NCBI GenBank assembly: GCA_014526335.1
Contig: JACTAT010000016.1
Coordinates: 3,283,722 to 3,347,721, forward strand
Direction of reading: 5' to 3'
Source: Chrysaora quinquecirrha
Taxonomy: Eukaryota > Cnidaria > Scyphozoa > Semaeostomeae > Pelagiidae
DNA length: 64,000 nt
Shown one piece after another: positions 25,001 to 35,720 of the stretch. Each line of letters begins with the position of its first letter. Position 1 is the stretch's first letter. The translations under genes were made by a program, and so were the position numbers. The notes beneath the pieces were generated by a model. It was not told the DNA's origin. It saw nothing but the letters and a program-made list of their open reading frames with translations, and made no database searches.

Positions 25001-28000
25001 AAGGAAAATTTGAATATTTCATGAATATTGAATATCGTTACCCAACTGATGAAAAATTCGATTCCTTGATGCAAATAAGTAAAGAAAAGAAATTTATTGC
25101 AAATATAGCAAAATTTATTAGAGAAATATTTCACTATCGCCAGAAATTGTCCCAATCTCCTGTAAACCTAATCTGACTTCCATTGATTAATTAAAGTACC
25201 GTATTAACTTGACTAGAATTTACTTGTGTTTTCTGCTAATTTTGTAAACTAATCCTCCTGTAGCTTTATATATTTTGTTGTTGCTGTTGTTGTAAAAAGA
25301 TTTTCCTTTTTACTTTCTGATTTTAATAATTGTCACTCTTAATAATGTTTAAAGAAAATTAAAGAGTGATGAACGTATTTTAAATTTTGATTTTACATAC
25401 CCTAGCTGAGGGTGTGTTTTAATAATTTTTGATGATGATGATGATGATGATGATGAAAATTTAATTATTTATGATGGATGATCGAGGATTGGTGATTGAT
25501 GATTTATGATTGATGATTTATGATTGATGATTGATAATTGATAATTGATGATTGATGATTTATGATTGATGATCGAGGATTAACCATTGATGATTGAAAA
25601 ATGATGATTGATGATTGATGATTTATGATTGATGATCGAGGATTAACCATTGATGATTGAAAAATGATGATTGATGATTTATAATTGATGATTGATGATT
25701 TATGATTGATGATCGAGGATTAACCATTGATGATTGAAAAATGATGATTGATGATTGATGATTGATGATTAATGATTTATGATTGATGATCGAGGATTAA
25801 CCATTGATGATTGAAAAATGATGATTGATGATTGATGATTGATGATTGATGATTTATGATTGATGATCGAGGATTAACCATTGATGATTGAAAAATGATG
25901 ATTGATGATTTATAATTGATAATTGATTATTGATAATTGATTATTAATGGTTAATCATTGGTGATAATGATCGATGATTAACGATTGATGATTGGTGATT
26001 GGTGATTGTCTTTATTGTCATTAATATGGAGGTGCCACTTTAACACCAACTTGTCCTTCGCTTAGATCTGTTGTGCATCTAAAAGTGCACGCTATTAATA
26101 TAAAGTGTTTTGGAGCATGATGTGGACGAAAATTTCAACAAAACATAATATATTATGTACATAGAAGAAGCTATAGAGTAGTATATGCACACATGTACGA
26201 AATTAGCTATTTAATAACTTGATCTTCATTTTAGGGTTTTGAAAAGAGTCGGTATTGAACAACCGGATGCACTTGGAAGCCAAAAGGCCTTAGCGTCACA
26301 GTATGTTTTTAATTCCTACTATTTTCCGAATTTTGTTGCTTTGTGCATCTTAATATTATGTTACCCCTTTCTTACTCTTACTCGTCAATCACTTTTCCAC
26401 TGTTAGAATCAACAGCCAAATGGCAGAACATTACACATCTTCAAAAGAATATGATAATGCCATAAAATGTTATAAAGAGGCTTTGTTTCATAACGAGGTC
26501 GATACAGGGGTAGGTAGTCAATTTTGTATCTAGAATTACAGGTCACGAGGCATTAGCTGTTCGTGCTCTCCGTGGATTTATAGGGGATTTATAGATCATT
26601 GATGATTGATGGTAGATGATTGTTGATTAATTAGAGATGATTGATGATCAATGATTTATGATTGATGATGGCTGATTGATGATTGATTACTTAATGATTG
26701 ATGATTGATGATTGATTAGGCTACTTAATGATTGATGATTGATAAATGATAATTGATGTTTAATGATTGATGATTGATGATCAATGATTCATGATTGATG
26801 ATGGCTGATTGATGATTGATTATTTAATTATTGATGATTGATGATTGATTATCTAATGATTGATCATTGATCTTTGATCATTGATGGCAGATGATTGTTG
26901 ATTAATTATAGATGACTGACGATTGGTGATTGATGATTGATGATTGGTGACTGATGGTCTAATAGTTTACTGATTGAAGATAAATGATTGATGATTGCTT
27001 TAACATTGATTTCATACCATGCAGGTAATGCTGGCATTATCAAACTTGTATCTCATAACTGGCGACCTCGATGCCTGTCAGCATCAGCTGATGGCACTTC
27101 TCAAAAATGATAAAGACAATGATGCAGCAACAGTGGTATGCCATAACAATTATTACCTTATTTCACAAGATAGCTAAATTGATTGAGCATTTGTATGCAA
27201 ATCCGAAGCTCCCAAGTTCGAGACATGTTCTTCTCTTATCAATGTGCCTAGCTTCCTCCAAAATACTGTCTTCAATATAGGTGCTTCTCTTTGTCGATCG
27301 TTTTAAGGGGTTGATCAAGGGGCTGGATAATGTTGCTGGCCAACCCCATTTCCTGAGTGAAGACTTATTTTTTGATGGCATCTAGCCAGCTCCCTAAAAT
27401 AAATCTATATCAACCCCTGCGTTTTTGTGTAATACTGATATAAAGAAAAGAACATTTGAATATTAACGATTTGCTAGATCCTGTGTGTTCTATTCTAAAT
27501 TATATTTAGGCAATTACATACTTAGTTTTACCGTTATTTAAAGCACACGTTAATTTTCTCAAATCTTTCGCTATCCTTTGGTAGATCATGAATGAAACTC
27601 TCTTAAAAAACTTGTAAATTACGAAACTGTCAAAATATAATCTAATTATTTTTCTTAAAATATAGATGATGGCTGATTTGATGTTTAGAAAGAATGATTA
27701 TGAATCAGCAACTTATCATTTTCAACAATTACTTGAGCGACGACCAGGTAATTTCATATATTCCCTTTTGATTTTACAGTCATTTTTATAAGAAACTTTC
27801 AACTATTTCACTGTAACTATTATAGGATAGCCTAATGTTCTGTTCTTAAGCGCAAGGGGTTTCACGCTAGCGAATCTATACGCACTACTGTGGTGAATAC
27901 GCACTACTGTGGTGGTGTATTTTGCGTACTGTGGTGGATAAGCTCTACTGTGGTGGTATATTTTGCGTACTGCAGTGCCTATCCACCACAGTACGCACAA

Positions 28001-31000
28001 AACACCGCCAAAACAAGCATAATAACCCACCGCAACAAGCATAACCTACCACAGTAGTGCTTATACACCACAGTACGCAGAAAACACCGCCAAAACAAGC
28101 ATAATAACCCACCACAACAAGCATAATAACCCACCACAGTAGTGCTTATCCACCACAGTACGCAAAAAACACCACCACAACAAGCATAATAACCCACCAC
28201 ATCAAGCATAATACGCCACCACAGTAGTGCTTATCCACCACAGTACGCAAAAAACACCACCACAACAAGCATAATAACCCACCACATCAAGCATAATACG
28301 CCACCACAGTACACAAAATGTACCACCACAGTAGAGCTTATCCATCACAGTACGCAGACAACACCACCACAGTACGCAAAATACACCACCACAGTAGTGC
28401 GTATCCACCACAGTATTGCGTATAGATTCGCTAGCGTGGGTTTAGAAAATAAAGGATTGCTTATAGATATCTGATACCACAAAGGAAGAGATTAATGATG
28501 AAATTGTGAAATACATAAAGTTTTTTAGGTAGTCGTTGAACTCCTGATACATCAAAAAAGAATTTCTTATTAGTTTTTTTATAGAAATAATGCGTTTGTT
28601 TTGCTCCTAATATCTATGGATGTGACATCAGTGTTTTAATTCTTGGTATTGCTTTCTCTTTTTAGATCATTACGATGCTTTGGCAAAACTTATCGATTTG
28701 ATGAGAAGAGCTGGGCAGCTTTCCGACTGCAGCAAGTTCATTGAACAGGTACTAACTTTGGACTAGCTTTTGTAGCCTAATGCATATGGGGTGGATTAAT
28801 TTAAATTACCAAGTTTTTGCATTTTTCACCCGAATTTTAATCGTCTATCTTTGGCATAGATTTCGTATTTCGGTACTTTTGTCATTATTTTCCTTAATCC
28901 ACATTTCATCACTCTTGATTTTGCAGATTTCACTTTTTGAAGACTTGTTTCTGTGAGATATGATCCTTATCGGTTAAGTTCATTCATTTGAACACTTCCT
29001 TCAAAAGAGTGAGAGTATCAGTGGAAACCTTAAAGACTGTCAAGTCCAAAAATCTTCAAGATCATCAAGATTATAATTCTCATATCTAAACTTCATTCAT
29101 TTCTTAAACCTCCTTTTCCTAATCTATAATCTTCGGTTGACATTTCTAAACTTGTTTAAGTCTTGCAAATGCTTTTTACGGCTTGTGGTGGCTTGCCTAT
29201 AAATCTTGTATTTTTGTAGTCCAGAAAAATCATTTTTGGACATTTTTCTTCTTACTTACACTCTTTTTCTTTTATAAGAACAATTTTATAAGAACACGAG
29301 CCTGGATTTTGCCCAGATTTTAAGAACAAAATTAGAACAAGCTGAGGCTGGCCTTTTAAAAAGCCCCAAGAATGAAGAATATCAGCTAAATATGTAAGCC
29401 ATACAGTCAACTTGAACGTAAAAAGCAAGCAAACAAAGAAATAGACAAGATTGCTGCATTTTCACACAAACCTAGTACCACCCAAGACAGTCATTGAAAA
29501 ATACAGATATCTAAGTAACCAAGGAATTAAGAGCAGATTAAGAACATTTCAGGCTCAAAAACGGCAAAATCTTAAGAACAGCCAGCCTCGATCAAAATTT
29601 CCTGGTTCTTATAAAAAAAAATGTGTAACTGATACGTGAACCATTAGAATGTAGGTTTACTGGTTTACTGCCTGGTGGAATTTTCTTCTTGAAAGCCTTG
29701 CTTTTCCAATTAATTTTAAGCAATGTTAAATCTTGGCGTGGATTCTAATGTTGTTGGGATCCTTTCTTAAAAACATAGACTGTTAAGTCCTCCTTACTGT
29801 GTTCCCCTACCCAAGGCATCGCATCGTTACATGAGTTCATTAGTTGATGTCAAAGTGAAGTTCGTCTAGAAAAAAAAGTCGTTATGAAACAACACTGATG
29901 CTTTCTCGCTTTCTGTGTGTCCCACTCTTGTGCCGTAGTGTGCCATATATGGAGGTTCCATTGTACTTTCTCTCCTTGCCTATTTTGGACGTTATTTTTT
30001 TTATTTTCAGGCAGGAAAATCAAACGCAAGGTCATCAGTAGATCCTGGATTCAACTATTGTCGAGGATTATATGAATGGTAATACACAAACAACGTAAAC
30101 GTCTGCATAATTATATGTTATCCGGTAGAACTCTCAGTAACGGGCACCTCTATATATTGGAAACCTGCAAATAGCGGGCAGGGTAATTGAAGATGTTGTT
30201 GGCGTCGTGGCCTAATCCAGCTGGCTGGCGGTGTCAGAAGCTCAACGAGGTCGGGGTTCGAGCGCCAGCTACGGTAGCGTCACGCCCAGGGCCAAGGTCT
30301 CGATTTGTCAACCTTCTACTGAGATCCTAGCGACTGGCGCTAAATACAACATTTCACCTTCACCTTCATGGGCAAATATCTTCGTCTCAACTGTCATTTC
30401 TATATAGAAATAATGCAACGTCTTTTAAGTATGCACGAAAATGTTTCAGCTGTTTATTGTCATTTTAAAACTAATCATATGTGGATTTCTTTGTGAAAAG
30501 AAACCTCCACAATGCGGACACCTCTTTACAAAGGACAATTGGTCCCACAGTTGTCCTTTATTTGGAGGTTGCAAGGATCCCTAATTTTTCCCTTGGAAGA
30601 ACCCGTTTTACCTGAAGTTATGCTTACCATTTTATACCCTTACGTTGCAGGTTTCAAAACAATGCCACTGCTGCCTTGAAATATTTCAATTTAGCTCGAA
30701 AAGACACTTCTTGGTATGGCATTTCCTTTTAGTTTTCCAATTTTAATTCATATCTCTTCATTTACTAGAAGACAAACTTTTTGTGCTGCAGCTTGTTAAT
30801 CATTTTGATCTACTTTGACTTTCCAGGGGTGAAAAAGCATTATATAATATGATTGAAATATGCCTCAATCCTGACAGCGAAATTATTGGTAAATTTCTAA
30901 TTTTTTATATAAATTTTCATTGAATTTCGTTAAACCAAGAGACCCTTTCCCCATCTGCTATCCTTATCTACAATAAAGAATTTCCTCCGTCTACATATGT

Positions 31001-34000
31001 TGTCATGATTATCTTCATATATTCCATATTTGTCATCAATTGCGACCGCTAGGATAGGTTCTTCAACAAGCGGCATAGCACAATAGATGGACTGCATGAC
31101 CAGAGAGCCACCGACATTTCCACCAAGCTAAAGAGCTCAATGAAATGGCCGAGTAACTGTCAAAGTCATACAGCCCTAGCCGCAAATATGAACAATGTTA
31201 TGCAATGCTTTTAAGACCTAAGCAAATTGAAATTTAAAGATCTGTAAATCAAGCCCTTTCTCGTAGGTGCAGAAACATTTGAAGCCATGGATGATATGAG
31301 GTTAGCTAAAATGCTTCCTCTTTTCGTAATCGTTCGGGAAATTCTTTACTTAAGATCTTTATGTTTCTCTTAGGCTCTTTCCATCGTCCCACTTCTGACT
31401 TTGGATCTTCTTCTTTGTGCCTTGCTCAAACGAGCGAACATTGTTTGTCAAACACATTTCATTTCATTTCATTTCATTTCCTTACCAAACACAGTTTAAA
31501 TGTTTGGCCACGTCATAAAACATTGCTTAACAAGCATAAATAAGCAGAATTCGTTGCAAGTTATTTTTAAAGATGTTCAAAAATATTATTTACTTGATGC
31601 AAGTAAACGGCGTTTGACAAACAGTAAAACACTTTGCTTGACATGCAATTTCAAATGTTTGACAAACAATGTTTGGTCGTATGGGGAGGGCCTAAGAGAC
31701 ATGGTGTTTCGTTATGATTCTCTTAAGGTTTTCTAGGTTCGATATGTTCACAGTCTTAACGTACATCCGTATATATCGTATGTGTAACCTTGTTCTCTTT
31801 AATAGTCATCAATGAAATTTAACGGTGAAACGAAATACATTCAAACATCATTAACTTTTAGCTCTGCAGCTGAAAGGCAGGACTCTGAACAAATGGCTTT
31901 AAAAACAGCAGAAAAATTATTGAAGGTAAACGTTTCAAACCAATAGTTCATTGTACTGTTTACCGTTATCAACTGTATCTTGTATTTCAAGAGTATCAAC
32001 GATCATACTGAATATTAACTGTATATTTGTATTTCAAGACTGAATACGTTTTTAGAGTGAGAAAGTAGGCCACAAACTTTTCTAGTAACTCTTAAGCCTG
32101 GTTTACACTAGATCTTTTGGGTTGTTGGGCTGTTACGCTGGTTGAGAAAGACTTTTATGTTCACATTAGGTCATTTGGGTACCCGGGGGATTACTTCATT
32201 GTTCGACATGCTAGACGTGCCGGCAAGGTTTTCCAAACCCACCCATGCCTACCGCTTAATTTGCAAAATTTGTTGAGCTATGTAGGGCCAATGTATAGGA
32301 AAACTATGAAATTTTTTATATATTATTTCTAGCAATATCTAAAATTTGGGGCTCAATTAAAAGCTCCGTTTAGCACCTGAATTAACCCTAAATACAGTGA
32401 AAAGACTTTTGCGCTAATAACGAAACACATTCAACCGATTTCCACCATTAAATTGACTCTAAATAAAAAACTAAAATATAGTCAGGTCTTCAAAAGTAAC
32501 CCACATCTCGAAGTATTCTTACATTAGACTACCCGTGTGCAGAGATTTTTCACGAAAAACAGACCCTGTGTAGGGAAATTGTCGTTGAAAAAATAGCCCA
32601 CTTGGGCGGCACGTCTAGTATATTGAACAATGGAAGTACCTCTCCTTTGGAATTAGGGTCGTGAGTCGTTGAAATTCACCCAGAAAGAGGACTCAGTCTT
32701 TGAGTTAAAAAGCCAAACGTGCAAGCTGATTGTGTTATATGGATGTATATGATACTTTGTCTTTTCAGTCGTTGACGGATTCACACTTGACACAATGTGC
32801 TCGTTCTTGGATCTTTTGGGTCTTTTAGGATCTTTTCTATCCTTGCGTCTGGGTTCTTAAGGTCTTAAGAGTAGCAACGAATGACGTTCACATTGGGTCG
32901 TTTGTGTATTTTTGGTCCTTCATTTAAGTCTTTCTCAAGGACCCTTACAACCCAAAGAAACCTAACATGAATCAGGTTGTAGGTAAAAAAGAGTTTTGTT
33001 TTGATTAAATTTTTTATTTCTTCGTAGGAAGTAAAACCAAGAAACAATCCCCTGAAACACAAAGTTCTGACGAATTATGCTATAATGACAATGAAAAACA
33101 AGAATATGATTGAAAAATCGCTGTCTTCTTTCATGGAATTAGCAAGTAATGAGGTGGAGTGGTTTTTTGTTCGATCTATTTTGATTTCAGCATTAATGTT
33201 AAGGTTCTTCGGACTCCTGAGCTACTGAAATTTATCTCTCCAGTCAGTGAGATATTTCTATCTTTTCTATTCCTGTTCCCTTATCTTCAACAGAAAGACA
33301 GTGTATCGGCATTGCTTGGAATGGCAACTGCGTATATGATGCTGAAACAGACACCAAGAGCAAGAAATCAGCTTAAAAGAGTTGCAAAATTGACATGGAA
33401 CTCTGAGGTAAAAATGCTTAACTCTCTTACCTTTCTCATGACCTTAGATTTAATTCTTTACTTTCATTATTTCTCTATTCATCTTATTGATACTTAGAAG
33501 GGTCGGCGCGACATTTTTCTGGAAGATGGTGGACTTCTTGAGTAAGGAATCCGACTAATGCCGACGCCGCCTTATCCTTAATAATATATTGTTGTCTTAT
33601 TCTGTTCAAGGATGCAAATGAATTCGAAAAGAGCTGGCTTTTATTAGCTGATATTTATATCCAGGTATGTACTTAGAAACGTATGGGATCTAGAAGACTT
33701 TATCCTCTACAAGATAGGGCAGCCCTAGAGACAAAAAACCCATTGATACCCCTATTGTTTATCCTTTGTTTGACTCTTACAATGATTTTCCTTTAAGGCT
33801 TGGCAAAGGACTTTTATCCTTGAGCCTTAATCCCTATTCTATAAATGGCCCAAAGCCCTATTTTTTATCCCTAAGCCTAAAGCCTAAATCTTTTCCCAAA
33901 CACTTTATCTTTTGCCTAAACACCATCGATAACCGTTTCTCAAATCCCAACCCAATGATTCCAACCTACGAAAAGTGCAGGAGCCCTGAGGTTGTAACTA

Positions 34001-35720
34001 GTCTACTTTTGTTACTGCTAGGGCTGCTAGCCATAACCTAAGGGGGGATAGCCCCCATAATGAATAGGGTTGAAGTTGATTCTTTGTGTTTTTGTTTACA
34101 GAGTGGGAAATACGACATGGCGCAGGAATTATTGAAACGTTGTTTACAATATAACAAGGTAAAGTTCCATAGACATTGGTCCATATCTCATCGTTGTAGT
34201 TCTTCCTAAGATCTCTAGTTTCATTCTGCTAAGAGCTGCTTTGCCTCGGCTTATTCTAAAGCCTCGTTGGGATATTAAGGATATTGGATTTTTCCAGAAA
34301 AAAAATCAAAGGGACAAGGGATTATTCTGGACAAAATAAAGGGTATACTAGGTATTGTTTTGAAATTCTGAGATAAAAAGAAAAACATAAAAGATATGTT
34401 AAGAAATTAGTAAGGGGTATTGGACATTCTGTCCCTCCCTAATGGGGTCTCAGTTCTGCTTTTTGGTTTCAGTATCATTTTGCTAAGAAGATGAAATTTT
34501 CAGTCTTGCAGCAAAGCTTGGGAGTATATGGGATTTATAATGGAAAAAGAACAATCTTATAAAGATGCTGCATTCAATTACGAAAATGCTTGGAGAAATA
34601 GCAATGAATCTAATCCAGCTATAGGTAAATATTCACTTTTTTTCATTTTGTTTCTTACAATGCTTGGTGCAATAGATACAACACTTGGCGAAACACGTAG
34701 ATGCAACACTTGGTGCAACACTTGCAATATTAACACTTGCAACACTGTACCAAATGCTGCATCTATTGCTACAGATGCAATACTCAGTGCAACACTTGCA
34801 ATAGCAACACTTGCAATGCTGCACCAAGTATTGCATCTATTGCTACAGATGCAACACTGGGTGCAACACTTGCAATAGCAACAATTGCAACACCTCACCA
34901 AGTGTTGCATCTATTGCTACAGATGCAACACTTGGTGCAAAACTTGCAATAGCAACATTTGCAACACTGCATCTTGGACTTGGACCAATCGATCATACTT
35001 GTTGCGTATGAAGAAATTTATTAGTTTCCTTATGCAGTAATATGTTCATATTTTAGGCTACAGACTTGGATTTAATTATCTGAAAGCAAAAAGATTTGTC
35101 GATGCAATAGATGTTTGTCATAAGGTAAATTCAAAGATTTTTACTTTTACGAACCAAGTGGGTAAAAATATATCTCGTTTACACGATTCAGCCTTCTGTC
35201 TTTATTTAACTAGCCAGAAAGGCTGTTGGCAGCTTACAGCTTGCAATGTGTTGCATCTGTAACTTGAACTGACTTCTGCCTCTTTTCTCCATCATAGAAA
35301 CCGTTTATAAGAAACAACCCATACACGCTTTTTTATAAGGAACCACTTTATAAAGAACCTACATGCAGAAGGCCCAAAAATTTAAAGAACTTATACTACT
35401 AAAGAGAAAACATCTATGAAACTTTTCACTGTTGAATGTTTTTATCACTGCAAGCAATCATGAGTTAGAAAGCCAGTTTCATTCATTTACAGTCATAAAT
35501 TGTATGTTACGCATGTATCAAATGTTTCCTCCACTTGTTCCGAACTTTGCTCACAAGCAAGCGAATTTTCTAAATTTGTTATCAACTTATGGTATTTCCC
35601 TGTAGAATTTCGTTGTACCTGTATCATTCCTTACCCTTTAAGGTTCTGGACAAGCATCCTAACTATCCAAAGATCAAGAAAGATATTCTGGACAAAGCAA
35701 GACATGGAATTCGAACATAA
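13022..35720 (+). CDS. TTC21B: Intraflagellar transport protein IFT139 (TTC21B), 5' exons missing
   Basis: Thirty-six exons: 13022-13120, 14239-14331, 14688-14787, 15376-15473, 16244-16351, 16950-17042, 17132-17261, 17863-17948, 18496-18567, 18647-18767, 19084-19178, 19956-20020, 20967-21056, 21179-21262, 22012-22084, 23096-23206, 23959-24011, 24328-24419, 24872-24998, 26235-26300, 26407-26509, 27025-27135, 27666-27747, 28666-28748, 30011-30078, 30651-30713, 30827-30888, 31267-31300, 31862-31925, 33028-33153, 33294-33407, 33611-33664, 34102-34158, 34504-34624, 35057-35124, 35643-35720. The sum is 3144 nt, or 1047 codons plus stop, with GT-AG borders and consistent phases. The product follows human TTC21B (about 1316 residues, from memory) co-linearly from about residue 265 to the end. 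Landmarks are [67 protein letters not shown] and DILDKAR near the C-terminus. The protein is a TPR solenoid of the IFT-A complex, acting in retrograde transport in cilia. The first ~20% is absent: the 5' exons should lie beyond or inside the N gap. No internal stops or frameshifts were seen. Confidence 0.96.
13199..13489. mobile_element. GGCCCTGGCCAAAC-type MITE, copy 1
   Basis: About 290 bp, lying in a TTC21B intron. Left end GCCCTGGCCAAACGATCAAA and right end (reverse complement) GGCCCTGGTCAAACGATCAA form long inverted repeats; the inside also folds on itself. TTA/TAA flanks recur at other copies (15559, 21503, 31418). Confidence 0.85.
14905..15232. mobile_element. 328-bp element with perfect 42-bp terminal inverted repeats
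   Basis: 14905-14946 and 15191-15232 are exact reverse complements (they start GACAGGGTTTTTTCCGCAAC). It appears inserted within an older GGCCCTGG-type MITE whose remnants are 14838-14890 and 15330-15360. It has no ORF. I could not define a clear target duplication. Confidence 0.85.
15559..15830. mobile_element. GGCCCTGGCCAAAC-type MITE, copy 2
   Basis: The left end TTAGGCCCTAGCCAAACGAT is intact; the right end is decayed after the GACGTGGCCAAACGGTCAAA segment. It lies in a TTC21B intron. Confidence 0.75.
16441..16905. mobile_element. Inverted-repeat element with arms of about 85 bp
   Basis: 16444-16530 (with GACATTTTTCTGGAAAATGG) and 16815-16905 are near-perfect reverse complements, enclosing about 285 bp. 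A partial copy of one arm is at 33498-33555, and a weaker match is near 54145. It has no coding capacity. Confidence 0.8.
19453..19875. mobile_element. Inverted-repeat element (AAAAGCTCTATTTAGCCCC)
   Basis: The left end AAAAGCTCTATTTAGCCCC pairs with the right end GGGGGCTTAATAGAGCTTTT. Internal G-rich short repeats (GGGGGCTTAATAGAGAG) occur near the right side. It lies in a TTC21B intron. Confidence 0.7.
20050..20262 (-). mobile_element. SINE family C, copy 2
   Basis: On the minus strand it has A-box-like ATAACTCAGTGGAAACG and B-box-like GGTTCGAGTGCC, as in a tRNA-derived SINE. It is adjacent to copy 3 in the same orientation. Confidence 0.75.
20263..20515 (-). mobile_element. SINE family C, copy 3
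   Basis: A tandem neighbour of copy 2, with the same body and orientation. The promoter boxes are slightly decayed. Confidence 0.72.
20522..20819 (+). mobile_element. SINE family A, tRNA-derived, near full length
   Basis: The tRNA-like head has an A-box-like TGGCGCAGTGGTTAGCGTG and a B-box GGGTTCGAGCC. A central part (CCACCCAGGTGTATAAATGG) follows, then an ACTTTACTTTACTTTACC tail. It lies in the intron before exon 20967-21056. The central part resembles a domain I recall as shared by some invertebrate SINEs; that link is from memory. Confidence 0.85.
21503..21868. mobile_element. GGCCCTGGCCAAAC-type MITE, copy 3, with internal tandem expansion
   Basis: Ends TTAGGCCTTGGTCAAGCGAT and, at the right, GATCGTCGGGCTAGGC. 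Inside, 21616-21739 is four exact or near-exact 31-bp units (GCAGAAAATGTTTTTTGAAG and following). Confidence 0.8.
22660..23022 (-). mobile_element. Possible further tRNA-derived repeat
   Basis: The minus strand has GCAGCGTAGTGTAATGGCTA (A-box-like) and a degenerate B-box region (GGTCTGCAGTTGAAATCC). A moderately GC-rich body follows to about 22660. It is a single copy in the window, so the limits are guesses. Confidence 0.4.
24420..24838. repeat. Four-copy tandem repeat of about 110 bp starting at a splice donor
   Basis: Units begin near 24420, 24531, 24641 and 24751 with TACTAAAAGTAATCATTTAC or variants. The first unit starts exactly at the GT of the donor that ends TTC21B exon 24328-24419, so later units carry donor-like GTACTA copies. 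Confidence 0.9.
25430..26010. repeat. TGATGATTGATGATT array with higher-order units
   Basis: Simple GATGATTGA repeats are organised into a longer unit that recurs about five times and contains GATCGAGGATTAACCATTGA. It lies in the TTC21B intron before exon 26235-26300. Confidence 0.9.
26585..26995. repeat. Second TGATTGATGAT array
   Basis: The same simple motif as 25430-26010, two introns further on, less regular and lacking the GATCGAGGATTAACC phrase. Confidence 0.85.
27863..28438. mobile_element. 576-bp foldback element filled with palindromic tandem units
   Basis: Inverted ends CACGCTAGCGAATCTATACG at both borders, flanked on both sides by GGTTT (27858-27862 and 28439-28443), a likely 5-bp target duplication. 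The inside consists of CCACCACAGTAGTGC/CCACCACAGTACGCAAAA units. The first ~100 bp are in the opposite orientation, so the whole can fold. Cysteine/tyrosine-rich ORFs inside are artefacts. Confidence 0.88.
29257..29627 (-). mobile_element. ATAAGAAC-TIR MITE, copy 3 (full length)
   Basis: Bounded by TACACTCTTTTTCTTTTATA and GGTTCTTATAAAAAAAAATG. The same body as 3380-3742, in reverse orientation, in the TTC21B intron before exon 30011-30078. Confidence 0.88.
30195..30370 (+). mobile_element. SINE family B, near full length
   Basis: The tRNA-like head has GCGTCGTGGCCTAATCCAGC, a long-variable-arm-like spacing and B-box GGGGTTCGAGCGCC. The body matches 2430-2560 and 55789-55945, with a CACCTTCACCTTCA tail. 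Confidence 0.8.
31015..31185 (-). mobile_element. SINE family C, copy 4 (decayed)
   Basis: Matches the CATGACCAGAGAGCCACCG and CTAAAGAGCTCAATGAAAT segments of the other C copies. It lacks part of the B-box region. Confidence 0.6.
31418..31697. mobile_element. GGCCCTGGCCAAAC-type MITE, copy 4
   Basis: Ends TGCCTTGCTCAAACGAGCGA and (right) GTTTGGTCGTATGGGGAGGG. It contains a small (ATTTC)n run. Same TTC21B intron series as the other copies. Confidence 0.7.
34687..34980. repeat. 74-bp minisatellite with hairpin-forming units
   Basis: About four units with the marker ATCTATTGCTACAGATGCAA at 34761, 34835 and 34909, a period of 74. Each unit contains GCACCAAGTGTTGCATCT or a variant facing its reverse complement across an ATTGCTAC loop. 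Several ORFs through it are artefacts. Confidence 0.9.

Noticed and set aside
27803..28411. Cysteine/glycine/tyrosine-rich ORFs suggesting a repeat protein
   Set aside because: They translate the CCACCACAGTA units of the foldback element in several frames; no start context, splice signals or frame preference.
27863..28438. CRISPR-like regular repeats
   Set aside because: The DNA is eukaryotic, units are contiguous without unique spacers, and inverted ends with target duplications show a mobile element.
34528..35011. Cysteine/asparagine/threonine-rich ORFs after exon 34504-34624
   Set aside because: They are the 74-bp minisatellite read in different frames; the exon ends at a normal donor at 34625.
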